Assembly: GCA_050951505.1 (NCBI GenBank)
Contig: JBMNJE010000003.1
Coordinates: forward strand, 62,001 to 126,000
Source: DUOA01 sp012839095
Lineage (GTDB): Bacteria > Bacillota > Clostridia > Caldicoprobacterales > DTU083
Length of the DNA: 64,000 nucleotides
Direction: 5' to 3'
The notes under the pieces were generated by a model, which made no database searches, was not told the DNA's origin, and saw only the letters and a program-made list of their open reading frames with translations. The position numbers and the translations under genes are program-made. Below, piece by piece: positions 7,514 to 17,034 of this stretch (positions are counted from its first letter, which is position 1; the number at the start of each line of letters is the position of its first letter).

Positions 7514-9076
7514 ATGGCAGATCATATTGCTGTTTTTGATACTACTTTGAGAGACGGTGAACAATCCCCCGGTATCAGCCTGAACATGCAGGAAAAGCTG
7601 GAGATTGCCCGGCAGCTGGAGAGCCTGGGTGTTGATGTCATTGAGGCAGGTTTTCCCATCTCCTCCAAAGGTGACTTTGAAGGGGTCAGGCTGATTTCTC
7701 AGCAAATTCGAAAGCCGGTCATTGCCGCCCTGGCCAGGGCGGTAAGGCAGGATATCGATCGGGCATGGGAGGCGGTGCAGGAGGCAGCCAGACCGAGGAT
7801 TCACACCTTTATAGCCACCTCCGACATTCACATGAAATACAAGCTGCGCATGGAGCCTGAAGCAGTTCTCAAACGGGCGGCTGAAATGGTATCCTATGCC
7901 AGGTCCCTCTGCCCGCAGGTGGAGTTTTCCCCGGAGGACGGCTCCCGCACCAGGCCGGAGTTTTTGTATCAGGTATTGGAGGAAGTAATCCGGGCAGGGG
8001 CGGATGTACTGAATATACCGGATACGGTGGGCTATTCCACACCGGAAGAATTCGGAGCCCTGATCAGAGGGATACAAAAAAACGTCAGAGGAATAGATAA
8101 TGTGGTGCTCAGCGTGCATTGCCACAACGATCTGGGCCTGGCAGTGGCAAATACCCTGGCAGCCCTGGAGAACGGGGCCAGACAGGTGGAGTGTACCATC
8201 AACGGCCTGGGTGAAAGGGCAGGAAATGCTGCCCTGGAGGAGCTGGTCATGGCCCTGCGCACCCGGAAGGATTTCTATCACTTCCAGACCAATATTGTCA
8301 CCGAGCAGATTTATCGCACCAGCTCATTGGTCAGCTCTCTAACCGGAGTCCATGTGCAGCCCAATAAGGCCATTGTGGGCACCAATGCCTTTGCCCATGA
8401 GTCGGGTATTCACCAGCATGGTATTATGACAAACAGAGAGACCTATGAGATCATGACACCGGAATCCATTGGGCTTAAAAAAAGCCAGATGGTCCTGGGC
8501 AAGCACTCCGGCAGGCATGCCTTTGAAGAGCGCTTGCAGGAGCTGGGCTTTCACCATTTGTCGGCAGATGATGTCAACGATGCCTTTCAGAAGTTCAAGG
8601 ATCTGGCAGACAAGAAGAAGGTTGTAACGGATTCCGACATTGAAGCCCTGGTCTCCGAAGAACTGGTGCAGATACCTGAAGCTTTGCAGCTTAAGTATTA
8701 CCATGTCTCCAGCGGCAATTCCCTGATTGCAACTGCTTCGGTGCGGATCTCCAGGGAAGGCCGGACGGTGGAGGAGGCAGCCTGCGGGGACGGCCCCATT
8801 GATGCCTTGTTCCATGCAGTGGAGAGGGCTGCCGGACTGGATGTAAATCTGAAGGATTACCGAATCCGGGCAATAACCAGCGGCAAGGATGCCCTGGGAG
8901 AAGGCACCGTCAAGGTGGAGAAAGACGGAAGGAATTATGTGGGCCGGGGCGTCAGTACGGACATCATAGAAGCCAGTGTAAAGGCATATATCAATGCCAT
9001 AAATAAGATGCTTCATGATATAAGCCAGAATCCAAACAACTCAGACCGGCAGAAGGAAGCCATAGAGGCTGTATAG
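7514..9076 (+). CDS. leuA: 2-isopropylmalate synthase
   Basis: First committed step of leucine synthesis: acetyl-CoA plus 2-ketoisovalerate to 2-isopropylmalate. 520 residues. An HMGL-like TIM barrel starts with DTTLRDGEQSPGISL, the metal ligands are in HCHNDLGLAVANT and the flap in NGLGERAGNAALEE. A linker leads to the C-terminal LeuA regulatory domain (about residues 375-500), where leucine inhibits the enzyme. AAGGAG precedes ATG 7514; ilvC ends 20 bp upstream. Confidence 0.95.
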   Translation: MADHIAVFDTTLRDGEQSPGISLNMQEKLEIARQLESLGVDVIEAGFPISSKGDFEGVRLISQQIRKPVIAALARAVRQDIDRAWEAVQEAARPRIHTFIATSDIHMKYKLRMEPEAVLKRAAEMVSYARSLCPQVEFSPEDGSRTRPEFLYQVLEEVIRAGADVLNIPDTVGYSTPEEFGALIRGIQKNVRGIDNVVLSVHCHNDLGLAVANTLAALENGARQVECTINGLGERAGNAALEELVMALRTRKDFYHFQTNIVTEQIYRTSSLVSSLTGVHVQPNKAIVGTNAFAHESGIHQHGIMTNRETYEIMTPESIGLKKSQMVLGKHSGRHAFEERLQELGFHHLSADDVNDAFQKFKDLADKKKVVTDSDIEALVSEELVQIPEALQLKYYHVSSGNSLIATASVRISREGRTVEEAACGDGPIDALFHAVERAAGLDVNLKDYRIRAITSGKDALGEGTVKVEKDGRNYVGRGVSTDIIEASVKAYINAINKMLHDISQNPNNSDRQKEAIEAV

Positions 9077-9141
9077 AGATATATGTAAGCGGAATTAACA
9101 AATATAGCAAGAGGAGATGGTATTGAAATGGGGATTTCAAA

Positions 9142-10758
9142 CTGAGAAAAAAGGTTGTAATATACGATTCCACCCTGCGGGACGGGGCGCAGGCAGAAGG
9201 CATATCCTTTACCGTAAACGACAAGCTCAGAATAGTGCGGAAACTGGATGAATTCGGAATAGACTATATCGAGGCGGGCAACCCCGGTTCCAACCCCAAG
9301 GATCTGGAGTTTTTCCGGAAGGCCGGCCGGCTGCAGCTAAAAAATGCCCGGCTGGCAGCCTTCGGCAGTACCTGCAGGGCGGGATTGGCAGCTGAGCAGG
9401 ATGCCAATCTGCAGGCCTTGCTTAAGGCGGGTACCTCCGTTGTGACCATTTTCGGGAAAAGCTGGGATTTCCATGTGACGGATATCATAAGAACCACTTT
9501 AACTGAGAATCTGCGCATGATTCGGGATACCCTTTCCTTTCTCAAAGAGCAGGGAAAAGAAGTCATATTCGATGCAGAACACTTTTTTGACGGATACCGG
9601 GCCAACCCGGACTATGCCCTTGAATGCCTGAAGGCAGCTGCAGAGGCAGGTGCCGACTGCCTGGTGCTGTGCGATACCAACGGCGGAAGCTTTCCGTCCG
9701 ACATAAGCAGAACAGTATCAGAGGCAGCAGGACATTTTTCCATACCCATAGGCATTCACTGTCACAATGACAGCGGCATGGCAGTGGCCAATTCGCTGAT
9801 GGCGGTGGAAAGCGGTGCAGTGCATGTGCAGGGTACAATAAACGGCTATGGTGAGAGGTGCGGCAATGCCAACCTCTGTACCATAATACCCAACCTGCAG
9901 CTGAAGCGAAATATCCGCTGTATTCCTGAGGAGCAGATGGAAAACCTTTCAGCTGTGTCCCGCTATGTAAGCGAACTGGCCAATATGGTGCCCAATGAAA
10001 GAGCCCCTTATGTGGGACGCAGTGCCTTTGCCCACAAGGGAGGAATGCACATTGATGCCATAAACAAGAACCCGTTGTCCTTTGAGCATATACGGCCTGA
10101 GCTGGTGGGGAACGAAAGGCGCATACTGATGTCGGAGGTATCAGGCAGAAGTACCATACTAAAGCGGATCCAGGAGCTTACCCCCTGGGTGGATAAAAAT
10201 TCACCGGAAACCCAATACCTCATGGATGAGATGAAACGGCTGGAGCATGAAGGTTACCAGTTCGAAGGTGCTGAAACCTCCTTTGAACTGCTGGTAAGAA
10301 GAGTGCTGGGCAAGGATATCCGTTTCTTCAATGTAAAGGATTTCAGGGTGCTCTGCGAGGAGCACTGGCAGGATGACTACAGCGCCTCTGCCATTATAAA
10401 GGTACAGGTGGACGGAGTGGAGGAAGTATCGGCAGCTGAAGGAGACGGGCCGGTCAACGCACTGGACAGTGCACTGCGGAAAGCACTCCGGGTATTTTAT
10501 CCCCAGCTGGATCGGATGCGGCTGACTGACTACAAGGTCCGGGTGCTGGATACAGACAAAGGGACTGCCGCCAAGGTCCGGGTTCATATAGAATCCACTG
10601 ACGGAGAAAAGGTTTGGGGAACGGTAGGGGTCTCCACCAATATAATTGAAGCTAGCTGGGCAGCCCTGATGGATTCCATTGAGTACTTTCTCTATCAGCA
10701 TCATCAGGAACTGACTGCAGAAGTTCAGCAGAATACAAAACCCGATGTGGCTTTATAG
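9142..10758 (+). CDS. cimA: Citramalate synthase (unusual or frameshifted start)
   Basis: Condenses acetyl-CoA and pyruvate to citramalate, opening a threonine-independent route to 2-oxobutyrate and isoleucine that reuses LeuC, LeuD and LeuB. Family signatures: DSTLRDGAQAEGISF, HCHNDSGMAVANS, NGYGERCGNANL, and a C-terminal LeuA-type regulatory domain. It is clearly CimA and not a second LeuA. The 5' end is odd: the frame has a stop at 9124-9126 and no ATG, GTG or TTG before GTG 9235, which would delete the catalytic DSTLRDG motif. CTG 9142 is the first plausible in-frame start. Alternatively TTG 9123, six nt after GAGGAG, is the start and one base in the A6 run at 9147-9152 is extra. Confidence 0.85.
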   Translation: MRKKVVIYDSTLRDGAQAEGISFTVNDKLRIVRKLDEFGIDYIEAGNPGSNPKDLEFFRKAGRLQLKNARLAAFGSTCRAGLAAEQDANLQALLKAGTSVVTIFGKSWDFHVTDIIRTTLTENLRMIRDTLSFLKEQGKEVIFDAEHFFDGYRANPDYALECLKAAAEAGADCLVLCDTNGGSFPSDISRTVSEAAGHFSIPIGIHCHNDSGMAVANSLMAVESGAVHVQGTINGYGERCGNANLCTIIPNLQLKRNIRCIPEEQMENLSAVSRYVSELANMVPNERAPYVGRSAFAHKGGMHIDAINKNPLSFEHIRPELVGNERRILMSEVSGRSTILKRIQELTPWVDKNSPETQYLMDEMKRLEHEGYQFEGAETSFELLVRRVLGKDIRFFNVKDFRVLCEEHWQDDYSASAIIKVQVDGVEEVSAAEGDGPVNALDSALRKALRVFYPQLDRMRLTDYKVRVLDTDKGTAAKVRVHIESTDGEKVWGTVGVSTNIIEASWAALMDSIEYFLYQHHQELTAEVQQNTKPDVAL

Positions 10759-10827
10759 GGCTAAGCCACATGGGAAGGAATATATATGAAGACAGGAAAT
10801 AAATCGGACAGAAGGAGAGGGTTATTA

Positions 10828-12093
10828 GTGGGCATGACCATGACACAAAAAATACTGGCGGCGCATGCCGGGCTTGATAGGGTGGAACCGGGCCAGCTGA
10901 TTATGGCTGATCTGGATCTGGTACTGGGAAACGATATCACAAGCCCGGTAGCTGTTAAGGAATTTGAAAGAATAGGGGCAGAGGGTGTCTTTGATAAGGG
11001 GAAGGTGGCAATTGTCCCGGATCATTTTACACCCAACAAGGATATTAAATCCGCCGAGCAATGCCGCCTTATCCGTGATTTTGCATACCGCCATGAAATA
11101 GAAAACTACTTTGAAATAGGGCAGATGGGCATTGAGCATGCCCTGATCCCGGAAAAGGGGCTGGCAGTACCCGGCGATGTCATTATAGGGGCAGATTCAC
11201 ACACCTGTACCTATGGAGCCCTGGGTGCCTTTTCCACCGGAGTGGGCAGCACTGACATGGCAGCCGGCATGGCTTCCGGAAAGTGCTGGTTCAAGGTGCC
11301 TGAGGCCATCAGGTTCAACCTGAAGGGTAAACTTCAGCCCTGGGTCAGCGGCAAGGATGTAATTCTTCATATTATCGGACAGGTTGGTGTGGACGGTGCG
11401 CTTTATCAGTCCATGGAGTACGGAGGGGAAGGCCTGGCAGCCCTGTCCATGGATGACCGCTTTACCATGGCCAATATGGCCATTGAGGCCGGTGCCAAGA
11501 ATGGGATATTTGAAGTGGATGATAAGACTATTGCCTATGTAAAGGAACACTCTGACAGGGAGTATAGAATATTTAAGGCCGATGAGGATGCTGTATACAC
11601 CAGGGTTATTGATATTAATTTGTCTGATATAAGGCCTACTGTAGCCTTTCCCCATCTGCCGGAGAATACCCGTACCATAGATGAGGTGGGAGAGGTAACC
11701 ATAGATCAGGTGGTAATTGGCTCCTGCACCAATGGCAGAATTGAAGATTTGAGAGCAGCAGCCAGGCTGCTGAAGGATAAGAAGGTACACCCCAGGGTAC
11801 GTACAATTATCTTTCCTGCCACTCAGAAGATCTACCTGCAGGCCATGCGGGAGGGCCTTCTGGAAATCTTCGTGGAGGCCGGTGCAGCTGTCAGCACGCC
11901 TACCTGCGGCCCCTGCCTGGGCGGCCATATGGGCGTCTTAGGCAAGGGAGAGCGGGCGGTGGCCACCACCAACAGGAACTTTGTAGGGCGCATGGGGCAC
12001 CCGGAGAGTGAAGTATATCTGGCCAGTCCGGCTGTGGCTGCCGCATCAGCAATTACCGGACGAATTTCTTCACCCGAGGAGGTTATGAAATGA
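10828..12093 (+). CDS. leuC: 3-isopropylmalate/citramalate dehydratase, large subunit
   Basis: Large subunit of the [4Fe-4S] isomerase that interconverts 2- and 3-isopropylmalate and, with CimA present, probably citramalate and 3-methylmalate. 421 residues, the shorter archaeal/clostridial LeuC form. Cluster ligands are visible in GSCTNGR and PTCGPCLGGH; GADSHTCTYGALGAF is the typical substrate-site block. GTG 10828, 7 nt after GAAGGAGAGG, is chosen over ATG 10786 or ATG 10834. Its stop overlaps the leuD start by 4 bp (ATGA). Confidence 0.93.
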   Translation: MGMTMTQKILAAHAGLDRVEPGQLIMADLDLVLGNDITSPVAVKEFERIGAEGVFDKGKVAIVPDHFTPNKDIKSAEQCRLIRDFAYRHEIENYFEIGQMGIEHALIPEKGLAVPGDVIIGADSHTCTYGALGAFSTGVGSTDMAAGMASGKCWFKVPEAIRFNLKGKLQPWVSGKDVILHIIGQVGVDGALYQSMEYGGEGLAALSMDDRFTMANMAIEAGAKNGIFEVDDKTIAYVKEHSDREYRIFKADEDAVYTRVIDINLSDIRPTVAFPHLPENTRTIDEVGEVTIDQVVIGSCTNGRIEDLRAAARLLKDKKVHPRVRTIIFPATQKIYLQAMREGLLEIFVEAGAAVSTPTCGPCLGGHMGVLGKGERAVATTNRNFVGRMGHPESEVYLASPAVAAASAITGRISSPEEVMK

Positions 12094-12584
12094 TACAGGG
12101 AAAGGTAATCAAATACGGAGACAATATAGATACGGACGTAATCATACCCGCCCGTTACTTAAATACCACTGATCCTGCAGAGCTGGCCGGCCACTGTATG
12201 GAAGATCTGGACAAAACCTTCACAGGCCGGGTGAAGCCGGGTGATATTATGGCAGCCGGGCGGAATTTTGGCTGCGGCTCCTCCCGTGAGCATGCTCCCA
12301 TTGCACTTAAGGCTGCCGGCATCAGCTGCATCATAGCGGAAACCTTTGCCAGGATCTTCTACAGAAATGCCATTAATATCGGTCTTCCCATCCTGGAATG
12401 CCCTGAAGCGGCCAGGGAGATTGATGAGGGAGATCAGGTTCAGGTGGATGTAAAGACCGGCAAAATTGTGAATCTGACAAAAGGCAGCGTATATCAGGCA
12501 GAGCCTTTCCCGGACTTTATGCAGGAAATCATCCGGGCTGACGGCCTGATTCACTATGTTCGGGAAAGGATGAAGAGAAGTTGA
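12090..12584 (+). CDS. leuD: 3-isopropylmalate/citramalate dehydratase, small subunit
   Basis: Small (swivelling) subunit partner of LeuC. 164 residues, matching the short LeuD class. GDNIDTDVIIPARYL at the N terminus and the substrate-binding FGCGSSREHAP motif near residue 57 are conserved. The ATG overlaps the leuC stop (ATGA), and its own stop overlaps the TTG start of leuB (TTGA), so leuC, leuD and leuB are translationally coupled. Confidence 0.95.
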   Translation: MIQGKVIKYGDNIDTDVIIPARYLNTTDPAELAGHCMEDLDKTFTGRVKPGDIMAAGRNFGCGSSREHAPIALKAAGISCIIAETFARIFYRNAINIGLPILECPEAAREIDEGDQVQVDVKTGKIVNLTKGSVYQAEPFPDFMQEIIRADGLIHYVRERMKRS

Positions 12585-13654
12585 GAATTGCTGTCATTCC
12601 GGGAGACGGAATCGGGCCGGATATCATCCGGCAGGCCCTAAAGGTGCTGGACCGTATATCTAAGGTTTATGAAATTGACTTTGAGTACCAGGAAGTCCTC
12701 ATGGGAGGAGCAGCCATCGATGAGACCGGCCGGCCCCTTCCCGAAGAGACCCTGGAGGTCTGTAAAAGCAGCGATGCCGTACTATTGGGAGCCGTAGGCG
12801 GGGAAAAGTGGGACAAGCTTCCCGGGCATCTGCGCCCTGAGGCAGGGCTGCTGGCAATACGAAAGGGGCTGGGCCTTTTTGCAAACCTGCGCCCGGCAAT
12901 CCTCTTTCCCCAGTTGAAGTCCGCTTCAACTCTGAAGGAAGAGGTGCTGGGAGAGGGCCTCAACATTATGGTGGTAAGGGAACTGACAGGAGGCATCTAC
13001 TTCGGGCAGCGGGGCAGGCGCATGGGTCCTTCGGGTGAGGAGGCCTGGGATACGGAGTTCTATACCGCTCATGAAGTGGAACGGGTGGCCAGAAGGGCCT
13101 TTGAGATTGCAGGTAAGCGGGGAAAGAAATTAATGTCCATAGACAAGGCCAATGTGCTTGAAAGCTCCAGGATGTGGCGGGAAGTGGTATCCGGGATTGC
13201 AGGGGATTACCCGGACGTCCGCCTGGAACATATGTATGTGGATAATGCAGCCATGCAGCTGATTAGGAATCCAAGGCAGTTTGATGTAATTGTAACCTCC
13301 AACATGTTCGGAGATATTCTGAGCGATGAGGCTTCCATGCTGACCGGTTCCCTGGGAATGCTGCCTTCAGCAAGCCTGGGAGAAGGCAGACCGGGACTTT
13401 ATGAGCCCGTTCACGGCTCGGCGCCGGATATTGCCGGGAAGGACCTTGCCAACCCCATTGCCGCCATCCTGAGTACAGCCATGATGTTCCGACACAGCTT
13501 TAACAGGGAGGATGCAGCGGCAGCAGTGGAAACTGCGGTGGAAAAGGTTCTGGATCAGGGCTTCCGAACTGTAGATATCATGCAGCCCGGTATGACCAGA
13601 ATAGGCACGGAGGAAATGGGAGACCGGATCGCCGGCGGAATCACAAAGAATTAG
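12581..13654 (+). CDS. leuB: 3-isopropylmalate dehydrogenase
   Basis: NAD-dependent oxidative decarboxylase of leucine synthesis; with CimA it probably also converts 3-methylmalate to 2-oxobutyrate. 357 residues. The GDGIGPDII start, RELTGGIYFG, the metal-ligand block (VTSNMFGDILSDEAS) and VHGSAPDIAGKDLANP are all present. Start TTG 12581 is imposed by the 4-bp overlap with leuD and by N-terminal homology (LRIAVIPGDGIG). The next gene begins 62 bp downstream. Confidence 0.95.
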   Translation: MRIAVIPGDGIGPDIIRQALKVLDRISKVYEIDFEYQEVLMGGAAIDETGRPLPEETLEVCKSSDAVLLGAVGGEKWDKLPGHLRPEAGLLAIRKGLGLFANLRPAILFPQLKSASTLKEEVLGEGLNIMVVRELTGGIYFGQRGRRMGPSGEEAWDTEFYTAHEVERVARRAFEIAGKRGKKLMSIDKANVLESSRMWREVVSGIAGDYPDVRLEHMYVDNAAMQLIRNPRQFDVIVTSNMFGDILSDEASMLTGSLGMLPSASLGEGRPGLYEPVHGSAPDIAGKDLANPIAAILSTAMMFRHSFNREDAAAAVETAVEKVLDQGFRTVDIMQPGMTRIGTEEMGDRIAGGITKN

Positions 13655-13716
13655 TTGTAAACCCGGGGGCAGGCAGATATACTTTATATGGAAGCAGTAC
13701 CTTTTTGGGGGTTTGT

Positions 13717-14580
13717 ATGCCTATGTATGCAGGAAGGCGGTATCGCCGATTTTATGTTGCTGACCGAACCAGGTTTGTGCTCTTTCTCCTTATCTTGCTT
13801 CTTATACCGGCAGCTTTGCTGCTTTTGCTCCTCAATCTGTCCCAGTCCTCCGGGCAGTATAGGGCAGATCAGTTTTCTTCAGAGCATCTGCTTATGTATT
13901 TTGAACTGGAAGAGGAAATGAATGTACCCTGGCATTATCTGGCTGCTGTGGATTTGGCCGAAGGAACTCCGCCTGAAGATATTACCAGGGAGCGATCGGC
14001 AGGCATTGCCCTGCATCTGACCGGGGTGGGGAGTACAGAGCAGCTGCCTCCCAGCCTGACAGACTATAACAATGACAAAGCCTTTCTTCGCAGAGTGAAA
14101 AGGGAGGCGGAAGCCCTGTTGGATTTACGGGCTGTCTACGACAATAAAGTCTTTCCCCTGGACCTAAGTGTTGAATACACCTATGAAGACGGATACGGGG
14201 ATGCCCGCTCCTTCGGCGGAGAGCGAAGCCATGAGGGAATAGACATTATGACCGATAAGGGTGTTCCCATACGCTCTGTATGTGACGGAGTAATCGAAAG
14301 GAGCGGCTGGAACAACCTTGGGGGATACAGGCTGGGGATACGCGGAAAGGATAATATCTACTATTATTATGCCCATATGTCCCGCTATGAAGGAAGACCC
14401 AAAGAAGGCGACAAGGTAAAAGCGGGCCAGATCATCGGATATGTGGGTGACACAGGCTATGGGGAGGAAGGAACCACCGGGCAGTTTCTTCCCCACCTGC
14501 ACTTTGGAATGTACTATGGAAAGGGCAGCAGACTTCGTGCCTTTAATCCCTATCCCTTTCTTGTGGCATGGGAAAAGTGA
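13717..14580 (+). CDS. M23 family metallopeptidase, membrane-anchored
   Basis: Peptidoglycan endopeptidase type (LytM/SpoIIQ fold). About 287 residues: a short basic N terminus, one strong membrane helix (about residues 21-42), an external linker, then an M23 domain (about 160-280). Zn ligands are in SHEGIDIM (His, Asp) and HLHFG (His), and the YYYAHMSRYEG block is typical. The extracellular side is implied by the signal anchor. ATG 13717 follows GGGGG by 5 nt; TTG 13705 is an in-frame alternative. It sits in the ilv-leu operon with no obvious link to amino acid synthesis and may simply be co-transcribed. Confidence 0.85.
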   Translation: MPMYAGRRYRRFYVADRTRFVLFLLILLLIPAALLLLLLNLSQSSGQYRADQFSSEHLLMYFELEEEMNVPWHYLAAVDLAEGTPPEDITRERSAGIALHLTGVGSTEQLPPSLTDYNNDKAFLRRVKREAEALLDLRAVYDNKVFPLDLSVEYTYEDGYGDARSFGGERSHEGIDIMTDKGVPIRSVCDGVIERSGWNNLGGYRLGIRGKDNIYYYYAHMSRYEGRPKEGDKVKAGQIIGYVGDTGYGEEGTTGQFLPHLHFGMYYGKGSRLRAFNPYPFLVAWEK

Positions 14581-14653
14581 GACAGGAAATAAAGCAGCGG
14601 AATCATATCCCGTAAGGGGTTTAAAAAACAAAAGCTGGCAGGTGATTTTTGTG

Positions 14654-15223
14654 ATGCAGATGATTGAACTGATAAAAACAAGAAGAACCATACGCAGGTT
14701 TAAGCAGGAGAAAATAAGCCTTGAGATCCTCACCGATTTGGTGGACTGCGGCCGGCTGGCGCCTTCAGCATCCAACCGGCAGCCTCTTGCCTATCACATT
14801 GTACAGAAAGAGGAACTGCTGGAACCTGTATTCCGCACCTTAAGCTGGGCGGGCTATATTGCTCCCAGGGGTAATCCGGGGGAAGGGGAAAAGCCCGCAG
14901 CCTATATTGTGGTTCTGGTGCGAAAGGGATATGCAGGCTCTTCAGCCCAGCACGATGCAGGTGCAGCCATTGAAAATATTATTCTGGCAGCCTGGAGCCA
15001 TGGAATCGGAAGCTGCTGGCTGGGCTCCGTAAAACGGAAGGAACTAACGCAGGTACTAAATATATCGGAAGAGTATGAAATAGACTCGGTGATAGCCCTG
15101 GGCTATCCGGCAGAGTCCCCTGTTACAGAGGAATCCGAAGACGACATCCGCTATTACAAGGATGAAGATGATGTGCTTCATGTGCCGAAAAGGCCTCTTA
15201 AAAGCATTCTTCGCATAGACTGA
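14654..15223 (+). CDS. Nitroreductase family protein
   Basis: FMN-dependent NAD(P)H oxidoreductase fold, 189 residues. IKTRRTIRRFKQEKIS (phosphate-binding arginines), LAPSASNRQPLAYHIV and GSCWLGSVKRKEL are the usual FMN-site motifs. The physiological substrate is unknown; members reduce nitro compounds, quinones or flavin. GTG 14651 and ATG 14654 are both in frame after GGCAGGTG; either is possible. It lies between the M23 peptidase and ilvD on the same strand. Confidence 0.88.
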   Translation: MQMIELIKTRRTIRRFKQEKISLEILTDLVDCGRLAPSASNRQPLAYHIVQKEELLEPVFRTLSWAGYIAPRGNPGEGEKPAAYIVVLVRKGYAGSSAQHDAGAAIENIILAAWSHGIGSCWLGSVKRKELTQVLNISEEYEIDSVIALGYPAESPVTEESEDDIRYYKDEDDVLHVPKRPLKSILRID

Positions 15224-15266
15224 GAGAATCAGGGAAAAGGGGCATACAAGAAGGAGATAAGAAAAA

Positions 15267-16925
15267 ATGAAAAGCAACAGAATGAAGTCAGGCGTGGAGA
15301 GAGCACCTCATCGTTCCCTGCTGAAGGGAATGGGCTATACGGCCCGGGAGCTCAGCCTGCCTGTTATCGGTGTTATAAATTCCAAAAATGAATCCATACC
15401 CGGTCATATCCATCTGGACACCATTTCCGAGGCAGTAAAGAGCGGAATCAGAATGGCAGGCGGAATGCCTGTGGAGGTTCCCTGTATCGGAGTATGTGAC
15501 GGAACCGCCATGAACCATCCGGGCATGAATTTTTCCCTGCCGACACGGGAACTGATAGCCGACAGCATAGAAGCCATGGCAGAGGCTAATGCCTTTGATG
15601 CCATGGTGCTCATACCCAATTGTGACAAGGTTGTGCCCGGAATGCTGATGGCAGCCGCCAGGGTAAACATCCCCGCCATTGTGGTCAGCGGCGGACCCAT
15701 GCTGGCAGGCCGGTGGAAGGGAAAGGAACTGGATCTGACCATGATGTTTGAGGCGGTAGGTTCTGTAAGTGCCGGCAGCATGACGGAGGAGGAGCTTTGT
15801 GAAATGGAAGAGCATGCCTGCCCGGGATGCGGTTCCTGCTCAGGCATGTTTACCGCCAATTCCATGAACTGCCTGACCGAGACCATCGGTATGGGGCTGC
15901 CCGGAAACGGAACCATTCCGGCGGTTTACGGTGAGAGGATCCGGCTGGCCAAGGAAGCGGGCTGGCAGGTGATGGAGCTGCTTAAAAGGGATCTCCGTCC
16001 CCGTGACATTATGACCAGGGAAGCCTTTGAAAATGCCCTGACCATGGACATGGCCCTGGGCTGCTCCACCAACTCCATACTGCATTTGCCTGCCATAGCC
16101 CATGAGGCCGGAATTGTAATTGATCTTGACATCGTAAATGAAATAAGCTCAAAAACTCCCAACCTATGCAAATTAAGCCCTGCCGGTCCACATCACATGC
16201 AGGATCTGTATGAAGCAGGCGGGGTACAGGCAGTGATGAAAGAACTGGCAGCTATAGGCCTTCTCCATCTCAATCTGCCTACTGTCAGCGGCAGGACCAT
16301 AGGTGAAACAGCCGGGGAAGCACAGGTGCTTAATCGGAATGTAATTCGCTCTGCAGACAATGCCTACAGTGAAACGGGAGGCATTGCAGTCCTGAGAGGA
16401 AATCTTGCACCGGACGGGGCTGTTGTCAAGCAATCAGCGGTTGCTCCGGAGATGATGGTCCATCAGGGGCCGGCCCGGGTATTTGAATCGGAAGAGGAGG
16501 CTTACCGGGCTATACTGGGAGGAAAGATCAGAAAAGGGGATGTCATTGTAATACGCTATGAAGGCCCCAAGGGAGGGCCTGGCATGAAGGAGATGCTGTC
16601 GCCGACGGCAGCCATAGCAGGCATGGGTCTGGACAAGGATGTGGCCCTGATTACCGACGGCAGATTCTCCGGCGCTACCAGAGGTGCTTCCATTGGTCAT
16701 GTCTCCCCGGAGGCCATGTCCGGCGGCCCCATTGCCATAGTTGAGGAAGGGGATCTTATCTCCATCAACATACCGGAGGGCAGGCTGGACCTTGTGCTGG
16801 ATGAGGATGTATTCAGGGACAGAATGAATAAGTGGAAAGCTCCCCGGCCAAAGGTGACCACCGGCTACCTGGGGCGTTATGCCAGAATGGTGACTTCCGC
16901 CAACACCGGAGCGGTTTTGAAATGA
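15267..16925 (+). CDS. ilvD: Dihydroxy-acid dehydratase
   Basis: Third common enzyme of branched-chain amino acid synthesis: dehydrates 2,3-dihydroxy acids to 2-keto acids. 552 residues. Fe-S ligand cysteines are visible in NCDKVVPGM and ACPGCGSCSGMFTANSMN; DGRFSGATRGASIGHVSPEA is the C-terminal signature. AAGGAGATAAG precedes ATG 15267. It is the last gene of the probable operon; the next gene is convergent. Confidence 0.96.
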   Translation: MKSNRMKSGVERAPHRSLLKGMGYTARELSLPVIGVINSKNESIPGHIHLDTISEAVKSGIRMAGGMPVEVPCIGVCDGTAMNHPGMNFSLPTRELIADSIEAMAEANAFDAMVLIPNCDKVVPGMLMAAARVNIPAIVVSGGPMLAGRWKGKELDLTMMFEAVGSVSAGSMTEEELCEMEEHACPGCGSCSGMFTANSMNCLTETIGMGLPGNGTIPAVYGERIRLAKEAGWQVMELLKRDLRPRDIMTREAFENALTMDMALGCSTNSILHLPAIAHEAGIVIDLDIVNEISSKTPNLCKLSPAGPHHMQDLYEAGGVQAVMKELAAIGLLHLNLPTVSGRTIGETAGEAQVLNRNVIRSADNAYSETGGIAVLRGNLAPDGAVVKQSAVAPEMMVHQGPARVFESEEEAYRAILGGKIRKGDVIVIRYEGPKGGPGMKEMLSPTAAIAGMGLDKDVALITDGRFSGATRGASIGHVSPEAMSGGPIAIVEEGDLISINIPEGRLDLVLDEDVFRDRMNKWKAPRPKVTTGYLGRYARMVTSANTGAVLK

Positions 16926-16990
16926 GCATGCCGGTTACAACTTCGGACGGTGTTTCAGCATAGGGCTTCAGCGAAAGACCGTATAATTGG

Positions 16991-17021
16991 AACAAATAAA
17001 AAAGGCAGCCTTTGGGCTGCC
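16991..17021 (-). terminator. Terminator of nagB
   Basis: Hairpin GGCAGCC (17004-17010) / GGCTGCC (17015-17021). On the minus strand it is followed by a T-rich run, the complement of the A-rich stretch 16995-17003. It lies directly after the nagB stop codon. Confidence 0.85.
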
Positions 17022-17034
17022 TGTGAAAATACCT

